Shown here: positions 1-10,300 of the stretch, in pieces
Position numbering within the stretch: the stretch's first letter is position 1
Layout: each line of letters begins with the position of its first letter
Assembly: GCA_036123135.1 (NCBI GenBank)
Contig: JAZADZ010000100.1
Coordinates: forward strand, 1-19,403
DNA: 19,403 nucleotides
Origin: GCA-2716065 sp036123135
GTDB lineage: Bacteria > Bacteroidota > Bacteroidia > Flavobacteriales_D > Parvicellaceae
Direction of reading: 5' to 3'
Program-made: the position numbers and the translations under genes
Notes under the pieces: model-generated
Database searches by the model: none
What the model was told of the DNA's origin: nothing
What the model saw: the letters and a program-made list of their open reading frames with translations, nothing else

Positions 1-1039
1 GATGCATGTCATTTTTTAAATCAGTAACTGTAACAGGTGGAAAGAATTTTTTAGCTCTATCTGCATTAGAATAATCAGAGATAGTAGCTCCCTTTAATTG
101 CGCATCTTTGATTAGATCAATTAATCGGTCGTAATTTTTTAAGTCGATTATCTTTCCAAAAGATGCAGAGCTTTCAATTCCATTATTATTTGGATCCAAA
201 AGTTGTTGAACGTAATGTTTGTATTTTTCAATAAAAGCATTTTTAACTTCTTTTTTTACCAAAATATAATCCGGTGCAATACAGGTTTGACCACAATTAA
301 GTGTTTTTGCCCAAGCAATTTTTTTTGCAATGGTTTTAAGATTTGTACTCTCATCAATAATTACCGGAGACTTCCCTCCAAGCTCAAGTGTAACTGAACT
401 TAAATGTTTAGCGCTAGCCTCCATGACTATTTTACCTACTCTTGGGCTTCCGGTAAAGTAAATGTGGTTAAATTTTTTTTGAAGTAAATGGGTAGTTTCT
501 TTAATTCCCCCTTCAATTACTTTGATTTCGTTGCTTGGAAATAGCTCATCAATCATTTTTTTTATGAAAGCTGAGGTGTGTTGTGCAATTTCTGAAGGTT
601 TAACAATTACTATATTACCAGCTCCAATTGCATAAATAAGAGGATTAATTGCCAATAAAAAAGGATAATTCCAAGGAGCAATAATAAGCACATGACCTTT
701 CGGTTCGTACTTTACAGCTGATGATAGTCCAATCATTGTAATCGGGGTAGGAAAAAGCTTGTCTGAACACCACTTTTTTAGATTTCTATTTACTGACTTA
801 ATTGTTGATTGCAATGGAAAAAGTTCTGAAAGCATGACTTCTTCCTTTGATTTTCCCAAGTCTTTATTCAGGACTTCAAATAATTCTTTCGTGTTGGACC
901 GATTGTCAATGTAAGCTGAAATTTTATTTATTCTATTAATTCTTTCTTTAATAGAAAGGCTTTTGAACTTTTGAAGGTTTTGAATGTCATTTTGTAAATT
1001 AAAAGACTTGTCAATTAGTTCTAAGTCAGAAACTAGCAT
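1..1039 (-). CDS. Aldehyde dehydrogenase, class 3 (ALDH3) type, partial at the window edge
   Basis: NAD(P)-dependent oxidation of an aldehyde to a carboxylic acid; the substrate cannot be read from sequence, but class 3 relatives act on long-chain or aromatic (coniferyl-type) aldehydes. The reading frame is open from an ATG at 1039 down to base 1 (about 346 codons); roughly the last 100 residues lie outside the window. Visible motifs are PWNYPF (Asn near residue 124), VTLELGGKSP (general-base Glu near 219) and NCGQTCIAPDY (nucleophilic Cys near 253). The 34-residue Glu-to-Cys spacing is that of ALDH3 enzymes, and there is no N-terminal extension as in larger ALDH classes. The leader is A/T-rich with no Shine-Dalgarno. 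It is divergent from the propeller-SPOR lipoprotein with a 150 bp gap. The family is certain; the subfamily rests on motif spacing and N-terminal length. Confidence 0.93.
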   Translation of the reverse strand, partial: MLVSDLELIDKSFNLQNDIQNLQKFKSLSIKERINRINKISAYIDNRSNTKELFEVLNKDLGKSKEEVMLSELFPLQSTIKSVNRNLKKWCSDKLFPTPITMIGLSSAVKYEPKGHVLIIAPWNYPFLLAINPLIYAIGAGNIVIVKPSEIAQHTSAFIKKMIDELFPSNEIKVIEGGIKETTHLLQKKFNHIYFTGSPRVGKIVMEASAKHLSSVTLELGGKSPVIIDESTNLKTIAKKIAWAKTLNCGQTCIAPDYILVKKEVKNAFIEKYKHYVQQLLDPNNNGIESSASFGKIIDLKNYDRLIDLIKDAQLKGATISDYSNADRAKKFFPPVTVTDLKNDMH

Positions 1040-1103
1040 ATAATTTTAACAGAATATAAAATTAATTTAAAAAAACTTTTGTTGTTCTCAAAAAAATTAT
1101 CGG

Positions 1104-1117
1104 TTTGACATGACAAA
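1104..1117. promoter_or_regulatory. Imperfect 14-bp dyad between divergent genes, possible operator
   Basis: The sequence TTTGACATGACAAA reads as TTTG-n-CATG-n-CAAA: 12 of 14 positions are two-fold symmetric around the central CATG. It lies in the 150 bp between the divergently transcribed aldehyde dehydrogenase and the SPOR lipoprotein, where a regulator could act on both. Each arm also resembles a Bacteroidota -33 box (TTTG), but no exact TAnnTTTG sits at the right distance on either strand. This is a pattern observation only. Confidence 0.25.
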
Positions 1118-1125
1118 ATCTATTT

Positions 1126-1155
1126 TGATTCCATTTACAAAAAATATAGGAATCA
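1126..1155. repeat. 7-bp inverted repeat in the same intergenic gap
   Basis: TGATTCC (1126-1132) and GGAATCA (1149-1155) are perfect inverted copies separated by 16 A/T-rich bases. No T-run follows on either strand, so it is not a convincing terminator. It would fall in the 5' leader of, or just upstream of, the lipoprotein mRNA and could be an operator or a leader hairpin. The significance of such a short repeat in A/T-rich DNA is uncertain. Confidence 0.3.
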
Positions 1156-1189
1156 GAAAATTATACTTAAAAATTCAAAGTTTCGTATA

Positions 1190-3130
1190 TTGAATTTTGA
1201 TCATAAATTAAACCTTTATATAAAATTGAATAAAATTCAATTTTTCATAATTGCACTAGTTCTTACGTCTTGTAATTATTTAAATAAGGAATCTAGTGAA
1301 AATGTTCTTGTTTCAAAAACAGTGTCAAATGAAGTTTCTTTTACAGATTCAACTGAACAAAAAAAGATAGAAGATTCTATAATTATTCATTTAGGAACAT
1401 TTTTAGGAAATGAAAAGAGAAATTACTCTGGAAATTTCCATTCAGATAGTTTAAATGTAATTTGGAAAACTGATTTAGGGTCAGGAATTACTATTGTTTC
1501 TAGTAAAAAAGGCGAAGAAGTCTGGAGAGGTGCTGGGTGGACTGGTCAACCATTAATAGTACAAGAAAAAGAAGAATTATTTCTTATTCAAGGATCATTT
1601 GATCATGGATTAAAAAAAATTAAAGCTAGTAACGGTCAGATAGTATGGAGTCACCCCTACGATGATATTATTAAAGGTACAGGCACTATTTACTTGAACG
1701 ACTCCGCTTTTGATTCTAACAATAGAATATTAATTATGCAAGGCAGTAGATTGGGAAATGATAAAAATCTCTATTCTAAATACGTTTGGAGCTACAGAGC
1801 TATTTCTTATTTTACGGGAAAGGAAGTTTGGCGAATGAATGTTGAAAGAGGCAAAAGTTACAGTAGAGATGTAGATGCTTCTGCATTAATAATAAACGAT
1901 ACAGCATACCTTGGATTAGAAAATGGGTCATTTGTAGTTTTTAGTCCTTCAAAAACTAAGGAGATTAAAGTCAATGATGATTTATTTAATTCTCCTGTTA
2001 TTCATAATAAGCTTCTTTTGTACAATCAATCAGATATAAAAATTCATCGAGGAAATTTAGTAACAGAAGCATCGCCATGTCTAATTGGAGACAAGGTATA
2101 TATTGCCTCAGGCTCTGGACATGTTTATGGATATAATCTCATTACTAATGAAATTGATTGGGATTTTAAAATTGGTTCAGATCTTAACGGTTCTACAATT
2201 GTTACCGAAGATAGTTGTCTCCTTTTACCTATTGAAAAACAATACATTAAAGGTCGTGGAGGTGTAATGAAATTGAATCCAAGAAAAGATGACACATCCT
2301 GTGTAGAATGGTTTTTTCCAACAAACGATAAAAATTATTCTAGTTGGAAAGGAGGAGTAATTGGAAGTCCAGCTGTTAATGAGTTATTTAAAAGTAGTTT
2401 TGAGGGAAATAGCTATGCTGCTTTTATAGGAATTGATGGTTATTTATATGTGGTTGATTTATCGAGATTGTCACGAGTAAAAACAAAAGGACCTAATGAT
2501 ATTTTTTTTTACTATCAACCTGAACTGATTTTTAAAAAATATATTGGACATTCAATTTCTACTCCAGTTTTCTCTGAAGGAAGATTATTGGTTGCTGGTT
2601 ATAAAGGTATTTATGTTTTTAAATATTTAGATGGGGAGTTTGTACAAACTGCCTTTAAAAAAGGAAGATTTGAAGCTACGCCTTCAGTTCACGATGGAAG
2701 AGTTTATATTGCCTCCAGAAATGGTTATTTGTATTGTTTGGGTGATACTAGAGATAGTATTGGAAATGAACAAGAAGCTATTGATTTAGCATATAAAGAA
2801 ATTCAAGATATTGATGAGGTCTCAGAAAATGAACTCATTTCTAAAAATAATGATACTGTCATTTCTCCTTTAAAAGATGATTTTATTTATAAACAAATTT
2901 CAAATAAAATTTACATTATTGTAGGAAGTTTTAAAGAAACTAATAATGCCAAAAGGCTTGTTGATAAATTACACAATCAAGGGTTTCAAAAAGCTACCGT
3001 TATCAGAGAAAGAAAAGATGGATTCTGCAGAGTGTCTATTTTAGAAACAGATAGTATTGATGATGCGAATTCGAAACTTAATTATGTTAAGAAAATATAC
3101 CCCAACGCTTGGATGTTAAGCCAATTTTAA
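1190..3130 (+). CDS. Lipoprotein with PQQ-like beta-propeller and C-terminal SPOR domain
   Basis: Predicted membrane-anchored envelope protein, 646 residues. A hydrophobic stretch ending in the lipobox LTSC (Cys28) marks a lipoprotein. Residues about 65-545 show WD/PQQ-like blade repeats with recurring phrases such as 'G.V..GY...'; the nearest architecture is the BamB/PQQ-dehydrogenase-like propeller, but no cofactor or metal ligands are evident, so a binding role is likelier than catalysis. Residues about 573-646 form a SPOR domain (starts KIYIIVGSFKE, ends NAWML), a family that binds glycan strands lacking stem peptides, usually at division sites. There is no in-frame ATG before the lipobox. 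TTG at 1190 gives a long signal peptide; TTG at 1226 gives a compact one with Cys at residue 16 and is my preferred start. The gene is monocistronic and convergent with the porP-like gene. The domain combination is unusual; the specific function is unknown. Confidence 0.85.
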   Translation: MNFDHKLNLYIKLNKIQFFIIALVLTSCNYLNKESSENVLVSKTVSNEVSFTDSTEQKKIEDSIIIHLGTFLGNEKRNYSGNFHSDSLNVIWKTDLGSGITIVSSKKGEEVWRGAGWTGQPLIVQEKEELFLIQGSFDHGLKKIKASNGQIVWSHPYDDIIKGTGTIYLNDSAFDSNNRILIMQGSRLGNDKNLYSKYVWSYRAISYFTGKEVWRMNVERGKSYSRDVDASALIINDTAYLGLENGSFVVFSPSKTKEIKVNDDLFNSPVIHNKLLLYNQSDIKIHRGNLVTEASPCLIGDKVYIASGSGHVYGYNLITNEIDWDFKIGSDLNGSTIVTEDSCLLLPIEKQYIKGRGGVMKLNPRKDDTSCVEWFFPTNDKNYSSWKGGVIGSPAVNELFKSSFEGNSYAAFIGIDGYLYVVDLSRLSRVKTKGPNDIFFYYQPELIFKKYIGHSISTPVFSEGRLLVAGYKGIYVFKYLDGEFVQTAFKKGRFEATPSVHDGRVYIASRNGYLYCLGDTRDSIGNEQEAIDLAYKEIQDIDEVSENELISKNNDTVISPLKDDFIYKQISNKIYIIVGSFKETNNAKRLVDKLHNQGFQKATVIRERKDGFCRVSILETDSIDDANSKLNYVKKIYPNAWMLSQF

Positions 3131-3168
3131 TTCATGACTGGTTATTTATAGTAAAGTGATAAGATATT

Positions 3169-4344
3169 TCAATTAGTCTTAATGTTTTTAAAATTAGGAT
3201 TTGGATTTAATGCTCCCATTCGAGTGCTAATTATAGAATTTTGGTTGAATTTATCAAAACAAGGAATAGACCTTTTTTTAAATTTATTTTTTCTTTTTTC
3301 ATTTATAGCGCCAGAAAACAAACCTCCTGTTTTTGACTCTATAACTAAGACAAATTCATGAATCCCACTTGTTGAACCAGTTAATTGGGAAATGGTGAAA
3401 TCCGCACTGTATGAAAAAGAAATTGACATATTAGAAGAAATATTTTTCCTAAAACCAATTATGAAACCTAGTGATTCAATTGGCCTATAATTTTCTCTTA
3501 AAGTAGACATTTGATGTCTATAAAAAACTCCATAATTCAGGGGGTACATCATTACATCACATCCTATTTGGGCAGTCTTCAAATCATGCTCATCATATTG
3601 CTGATAAATAAAATTTGGTCTAATTCCTGTTGAAGCTTTTCGTTTGTAAATGTTCATTAAAAAATTTCCGTGTAAAGTAAATTTTCTTGGATTCAATTGA
3701 TCAGGAAATATAAACCCATTTCTTCTTTGCACAAAATTATGTACTGCAAATCCCAATTCACTATCAATGTCCATTTTTGCATAATCCCTACCAATACGAG
3801 TAATTCCTTTTCTTATTCTATAGGTGAAAACACTTCCTAATGATAAATTATTTTGATGATAGCTATTTAAATTTGGAGGAATAAAGGCAGAAGAAAAGAT
3901 ATCTCCATATAGGGCATCTAATTCATCACTAAAAACTAACCTAGACCAATCTATTCTTTTTCTTATGTGTTGGTATTGAATTCCGAATTGAAACTTTATT
4001 GGACTTTGACCTTTATCAAACAGTCTGTAAGCTGCACCTCCAGAAAAACTTGTTGTTGTTAAAGACCCTTCACCTTCAACATTTCTAACATACATACTTG
4101 AAAAACCAGAATTCGTTAGATTTTGCCAAGAATCTAAAGCTAATGATGTGGTATTAAACTGACTTGGAATTGAAGGCCATTGAAAGCGTTGGTTCGTAGA
4201 AAATTTAAAATTATTTTCATATCCAGCCAAAGCAGGATTAATATATATTGGATTTAAACAAAACTGAGTGAAAATTGGCTCTTGAGAACAAACTTCAAAG
4301 TTCATCAAAATAAAAAATATAAAATATTTTAACTTAGAAATCAT
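3169..4344 (-). CDS. PorP/SprF family T9SS outer-membrane protein
   Basis: 391-residue predicted outer-membrane beta-barrel of the PorP/SprF family. An N-terminal signal peptide (about residues 1-20) precedes the family hallmark region: EPIFTQFCLNPIYINPALAG, then NQRFQWP. The rest alternates short amphipathic strands and ends in polar, basic residues. In Flavobacterium johnsoniae, SprF-like proteins are needed for secretion or surface attachment of the type B-CTD protein encoded next to them. Here the start codon overlaps the stop of the giant type B-CTD gene (ATGA), implying one transcript and translational coupling, so the giant protein is its probable client. The 36-residue Lys/Arg/Asn-rich tail after the last predicted strand is longer than I would expect. 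The family call is firm; the partner assignment is inferred from context. Confidence 0.92.
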   Translation of the reverse strand: MISKLKYFIFFILMNFEVCSQEPIFTQFCLNPIYINPALAGYENNFKFSTNQRFQWPSIPSQFNTTSLALDSWQNLTNSGFSSMYVRNVEGEGSLTTTSFSGGAAYRLFDKGQSPIKFQFGIQYQHIRKRIDWSRLVFSDELDALYGDIFSSAFIPPNLNSYHQNNLSLGSVFTYRIRKGITRIGRDYAKMDIDSELGFAVHNFVQRRNGFIFPDQLNPRKFTLHGNFLMNIYKRKASTGIRPNFIYQQYDEHDLKTAQIGCDVMMYPLNYGVFYRHQMSTLRENYRPIESLGFIIGFRKNISSNMSISFSYSADFTISQLTGSTSGIHEFVLVIESKTGGLFSGAINEKRKNKFKKRSIPCFDKFNQNSIISTRMGALNPNPNFKNIKTN

Positions 4345-7300
4345 CTAATTAATGTTACGGATCCAGTTCTCTTGGGAATTCTTTCATCTTGATATTCTTT
4401 ACCAGGCCAAACCGAATTATCTTTAAATAACGCTCTTACCTTCCAAACAAAAACATCTTGAGGAAGAGGTACCCCATTGAAAGTTCCATCCCAATGTCCA
4501 GTTGGCTTACCCTCGTTATCAATATCTCTACTTTCCCAAATTAAATTACCATAGGTATCAAAAATCATAATGTGATATTCTTTAAGTCCTATTCCTTTAG
4601 GAATAAAGTTAGCTACTTCAAAATTAGAATGTCCGGGGTATAATGCATTAGGGATAAATAGACCCTTATTGAATTCTACATATAATTCTTGAGTCATACT
4701 ATCCTTACATTGGAACCCATTTAATTCATTGAATGCATATAATGTGTAGAAATAGGTTCCCTCTGAAGGGTAATTATAATTGTATACAGGATTTTCATCA
4801 TAGGTTTCAAAACCAAGATCTAAGTTCCAAAAATAATTATCTGCAAGTAAAGATTCATTGAAAAATTCTAATGTACCACTTAATGGATCCAATCCAAAAG
4901 TGTTTTCGAAATAAAAATCTGCAGTTGGGGATGGCAAAACAATAATGTTTGAGTTAGCGAAAATCGTATCTGAACAACCCCCAGCGGTATTGTAAGCATA
5001 CAAAGTTATTGGATAAGACCCAGCATCCTCATAATAATACAAGATATCTGTTCCGTAAAACTGTTCACCGTTTCCAAGATCCCATATTAAAGAATCTGAA
5101 TAGGAGTTTTGAGAGGTTAGAAAAATAGAATCTCTCAAACATATCGTATCATTTGGAATTGAAAAGGAAGCTTCCGGAGTATTATACACATTTATAATTG
5201 ACTGGGCAGTGTCTTCACAACCAAATGAATTAGAAGCTATTAATTCTATGTTAAAGCTCCCACCTGAGTTATATATTACACTTGGATTTGTGATAAATAC
5301 AGTGGATCCTGATCCTAAATTCCATGTGTAATTTGTAGCTCCAATTGAAGTATTTGTAAAATCTACTGTTACTGGAGGATAGCAGGGATCAGTCATAATA
5401 TGAGTAAAGCTTGCAATTGGTTCAGGATGAACTGTTATACTGACCGAAGCTGAATCTGAACATCCATTCAAATCCTCGACAATTAATGTGGCAATATAAT
5501 TTCCAGGAACAGTATAGGTGTGAAAACCACTTACAAATGTGGAGGTGTTACCATCACCGTAATCCCAAGAATAGTAATTTACATTTTGTGAAGTATTACT
5601 AAACCCAACTTCAAGAGAAACACATCCTAAAAGAGGAGAAGCAGTAAAACTAACCAAAGGAACTGGGTCAACTACTAAAATTAAAGAAACTGAATCAGAA
5701 CAACCAAAGCTGTTTTGGACAATTAATTGGGTATTAAATTGACCATTGTTTTGATAAAAATTTGTTGGATTTGTAGAAACTGCACTACCACCATCACCAA
5801 AATCCCATGAGTAGCTATTTGCTCCAATTGAATTGTTAACAAAAGAAACAGAAGCAGGAAGTATACAAGAATCATTTTTTACAATACTAAAATCTGCATC
5901 AGGAACCGGAAATACATCAATATTTAAGGAAGCGGTATCGTTACATCCATTGGCATTTAGAGCAATTAAAGAGACATAATAATTTCCATCATTTAAAAAA
6001 GTATTTACTGGATTAAACACGTTAGAACTATTGCCATCACCAAAATCCCAAGAATAAAATTGAGCATTTGAAGAACCATTGGTGAAATCAACAACTAATG
6101 GCATACACCCAAATGTTGGATTTGAAGAGATAATCGCTTCTGGAACAATTAACGAAACCATCTGATCAGAATATGTATTTACACAACCATTAATTAAATC
6201 AGTAATTGTTAATGATACGTTATAAACTCCAGGTGATGTGTAAGAGTGTGTTGGATGAGTTAAAGTTGAAGTATTACCATCACCAAAATCCCAAAAAGAA
6301 CTAAAAGTTCCAACTGATTGGTTTATAAATGTGAAAGATTGATCACCACAAAGTGTATCTGAAATTACTGAAAATAATGTGTTTGGTAGTGGATGTACTA
6401 TTAGGATTTGTGTAGCTGTATCGTAACTACATGCATCATTAACAGTTAGAGAAACAGTGTAAGTTCCGGGAGTTGTATATGTGTGAGTCGGACTATATAA
6501 GTTGGAAAAATTTCCATCACCAAAATTCCAGCTAAAAGTTGAGGCTCCTGTTGAAAATTGTGTGAAATTGACCGTCAAAGGATTACATCCAGAAAGAACA
6601 TCTGTATTAAAGAAAGCATTGACTTGATTCGGTAAAACAGTTACGGTATGAAATGCTGTATCAGTTCCACATTCATTATCCACTATTAACATAATCGTGT
6701 AAGTAGTATCATCGAGACCAGTGTAAAAAGTAGATTGAAATAAAGAATCTGATATTGTAGAAGTGTTGCCATTTCCAAAATCCCAATAATAATTTTCTGG
6801 AAGTCCTAAACTATTATTAGCAAAATCAAAAACAGCTGGAGAACATAAAACATTAACATTTGTTCCAAAAATAGCTGTTGGTTGTGGCATGATTGTTATA
6901 CTATCTACAATACTGTCAACTCCACATAAATTAGATACTGTTAATTCAACATAGTAGGTTGTATCTGCAATTACTCCTTGTTGATATATTTGAGGCTGTG
7001 CAATAGTATCTGTAGATTGAAGACCATTTCCAAAATCCCAGCTAAAAGAAATATAATCACCTACTGAATTATTATTGAAACTTACAGCTAGAGGGTAACA
7101 AATTGAATCTAATGCTGAAAAAATTGCTGTAGGAGGCTCAATAACCTGTATTGAACTCATTACTGAATCTAAGCATCCAAAACTAGATTGAGCTATTAAA
7201 TTCACATTAAAAAAACCAGTCTTATTAAATACATAAACAGGATCTTGTAATTGTGATGATCCTCCATCAGAAAACCCCCAATTATAAGCCACAGCCCCAT

Positions 7301-10300
7301 TTGTTGTGTTAGTAAAAGGTACTCCTAGTCCCATACATACTAAAGAATCATGAAAGAAAGAGGGTGAAGGCAAAGGATTTATCTGAATAATAATAGTATC
7401 ATAATTCCAACAATAGGTTAATGGATTTTGATATGAATATATTATCTCAGTTGAACCAACTCCATTAGAAGCTGGACTAAATAGTCCTGTAATAGAATCG
7501 AGAATTCCGGATCCAGTCCAGTAACCACCAAATGGAGATGCACTAAGAATAGTATCTGGATTAGAAACACACAATTCAAAATCTGTACCGGCACTTACGA
7601 TTGGCAATGGATAAACTATTAGCTCCATATCATCTGTTGTAAGACAATTGCCTGCCCCATAGCTGTAAGTTAGGGTAAATGTTCCATCAATAGTAGGCGT
7701 AAACACTCCTAAGGAGTTTATACCAAATCCGCTCCATGTTCCATTTGCTGGTGTTCCAGTTAGCTGTATGCTCCCTGTATCTACACAAACCTCAAAATCA
7801 ACTCCCGCATCTGCATTTGTTGGGTCTATTACCTCTATGGTCATCGTGTCACTATTGACACAGCCATTTGGATCTGTATAAGTATATATGTTTTCAAATA
7901 AGCCTATCCCTGATGGCGTCCCAGATGGAGTGAACTCACCATTATTATTAATATTTGTACCTGTCCAAACGCCACCACTTGGTATTCCACTTAATGTAAT
8001 TGATATTGCCTGATTACACAATGTTGTATCATTTCCTGCATTAACTACTGGTAAATCGTTCACTGTTACCACCAATGAGTCTATGTTGTCACAACTATTT
8101 GCATCCGTATAGTCATAATAAATAGTATGTGATCCAACTCCAGCAAATGATGGATCAAATTCCCCTGTAGTATTAGTAACACCTGGACCACTCCAGTTAC
8201 CACCAACTGGACTTCCAATAAATGTATATGTCCCCGCATCTACACAAAAGGCGGTATCATTTCCAGCATCTACTGTTGGTAAATCGTTGACAACTAGATT
8301 TACTGTATCACTTGTTAAACAATTACCCGATCCAAAACTGTAATTTAATGTTATAACTCCCGGTGTCGTTACGTTATATAATCCTGCAGGACTTATTCCT
8401 GTTCCGCTCCATGTTCCATTTGCTGGTGTTCCAGTTAGCTGTATGCTCCCTGTATCTACACAAACCTGAAAGTCTGGTCCAGCATCTGCATTGGTTGGGT
8501 CTATTACCTCTATGGTCATCGTGTCACTATTGACACAGCCATTTGGATCTGTATAGGTATATATATTATCAAATAACCCTGTTCCATTTGAATCAGGCGC
8601 AAAACCTCCTAAACTGTCTATACTCATCCCTGTCCAATACCCACCTGATGGTGTACCATCAAACTGTACCAACCCAGGTTGATTACACAATGTCGTATCA
8701 TTTCCTGCATTAACTACTGGTAAATCAAACATCGTTACATTTAAAGTGGCAGCAGATGAACAATTGAACTGATCTGATACAGTTAAATTAAAAGCTTGTG
8801 AAGAAATGACTACATAATAGGGATTTAGAATTTGATCGTCTGAAAGCAATCCATTAGGAGACCATAAATATGAATAAGGTGCATTTCCACTAGAAACAGT
8901 ACCATTTAAAAAAGCAGTATCGTATTGACAAACAAATTGATCAGTAACATTTACCAAAGGTAATGGCAAAATTTCTATAAAAATAGAATCTGTAGCCATA
9001 CAATTGTTTGCATCACTAACATTTAACACATAGTTAGTTGTAATAGCAGGAGAAGCCATTGGATCCAGTATTGTATCATATGAAAGACCTGAAGCTGGAG
9101 CCCAGCTATAATTAAAATTAGGTGTGCCTGCAGAAACTGTAGGCAATAGCTGGATACTTTCTCCAATACAAATACTATCATCTGAAGGCATAGTTATTAC
9201 TGGCGAATCAAATATTGTAAATATTTCTGTTGCATTAACAGTTGCACATTCATTAGTAACATCTAAACTTACAGTTTGCTGACCTAATTGAGTAAAAGTA
9301 ATATTTCCAGGATTTAGAGAGCTGGATGAAGCTGGTGACCCATTATTAAAATTCCATTGATATGAATTAATTGAAGATAAACAAGAATCTATATTTGCTA
9401 TCGGAGAAATAATAGTAGAGTCGCAAAAGTCAGACAAAGAATTAATGGATGCTTGCGGTGGCCCTTTAACGGTAATGGTGTCAAAAAATATTGCTGTATC
9501 ACATTTATTTATTGCGCGGAGACTTATTACATAATATCCTGGGTCATTAAAAGTAAAACCAGCATTAATTGTCGTGTCATTAAAGTTATTTGCAAAAGAC
9601 CAAGTTCCATTTACAGAACTGCAACTTGAAGAAATAAATTCAACTTCCCATAAAAATTCGGGAGCACAATCATTTAAAGATAATGAAGTATTTGTTGCCA
9701 TTACTGAAAATGGTAGACATCCTGATGTGTCATCTAAAATAAAACTTGAATGTGCATTAGAATCAATACAGATATTTTGAATTACACTATCAAATGTTGT
9801 AGAGGTTCCGCACTGATTATAAGTATTTAAAGTAATTGAATATGTTCCTGGATCATTGAAGATAACTGAAATGGAATCGCTTCCATAGGTGGATGGGAAA
9901 CCATATGCAGGAGGGTTCCATCCTAAAACACCATTTACTAACGTATATCCCGAGGATGGTGTAATTTCCCAGTTTACTGCGTTTAACGAATCACATTGGT
10001 AACCATTAGATGAAGCACTAAATGAAGTTACGTAGCCATTGTCAGATGAATCTACAAATGTGTATAATGTTTGATTATTACAACCAATAGTATCCTGATT
10101 AAAATACATTGAAGCATCAGGAAGAGACGATAGAACAATTGATGCCACTGAAGCAGGTGTAAATCCACAAGGATTTGAAGCAGTAATTTCCATATCAAAC
10201 GAGTTAGACATGCCATTAAAAGCAGTGTACCCACAGGAGGAACCTTGAAAGGAGAAGTATATTGTGTCTATGGTGAGTAAAGATGATGGGGATGGATGAA

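Noticed and set aside
203..397. Plus-strand open frame of 64 codons at the left end
   Set aside because: It lies opposite the aldehyde dehydrogenase, including its catalytic Glu and Cys codons, and its Phe/Asn-rich translation is not protein-like.
2502..2510. Run of nine T in the SPOR lipoprotein gene, possible phase-variation tract
   Set aside because: The frame is intact, and A/T runs of 8-9 occur throughout this low-GC window; there is no sign of selection for slippage.
3131..3168. Terminator between the convergent SPOR lipoprotein and PorP/SprF genes
   Set aside because: The 38-bp gap has no stem longer than 4 bp and no T-run with a hairpin.
7728..8726. Repeats as a CRISPR array or insertion sequence
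   Set aside because: The copies are in-frame coding modules about 670 bp apart, without short regular spacers, terminal inverted repeats or transposase.
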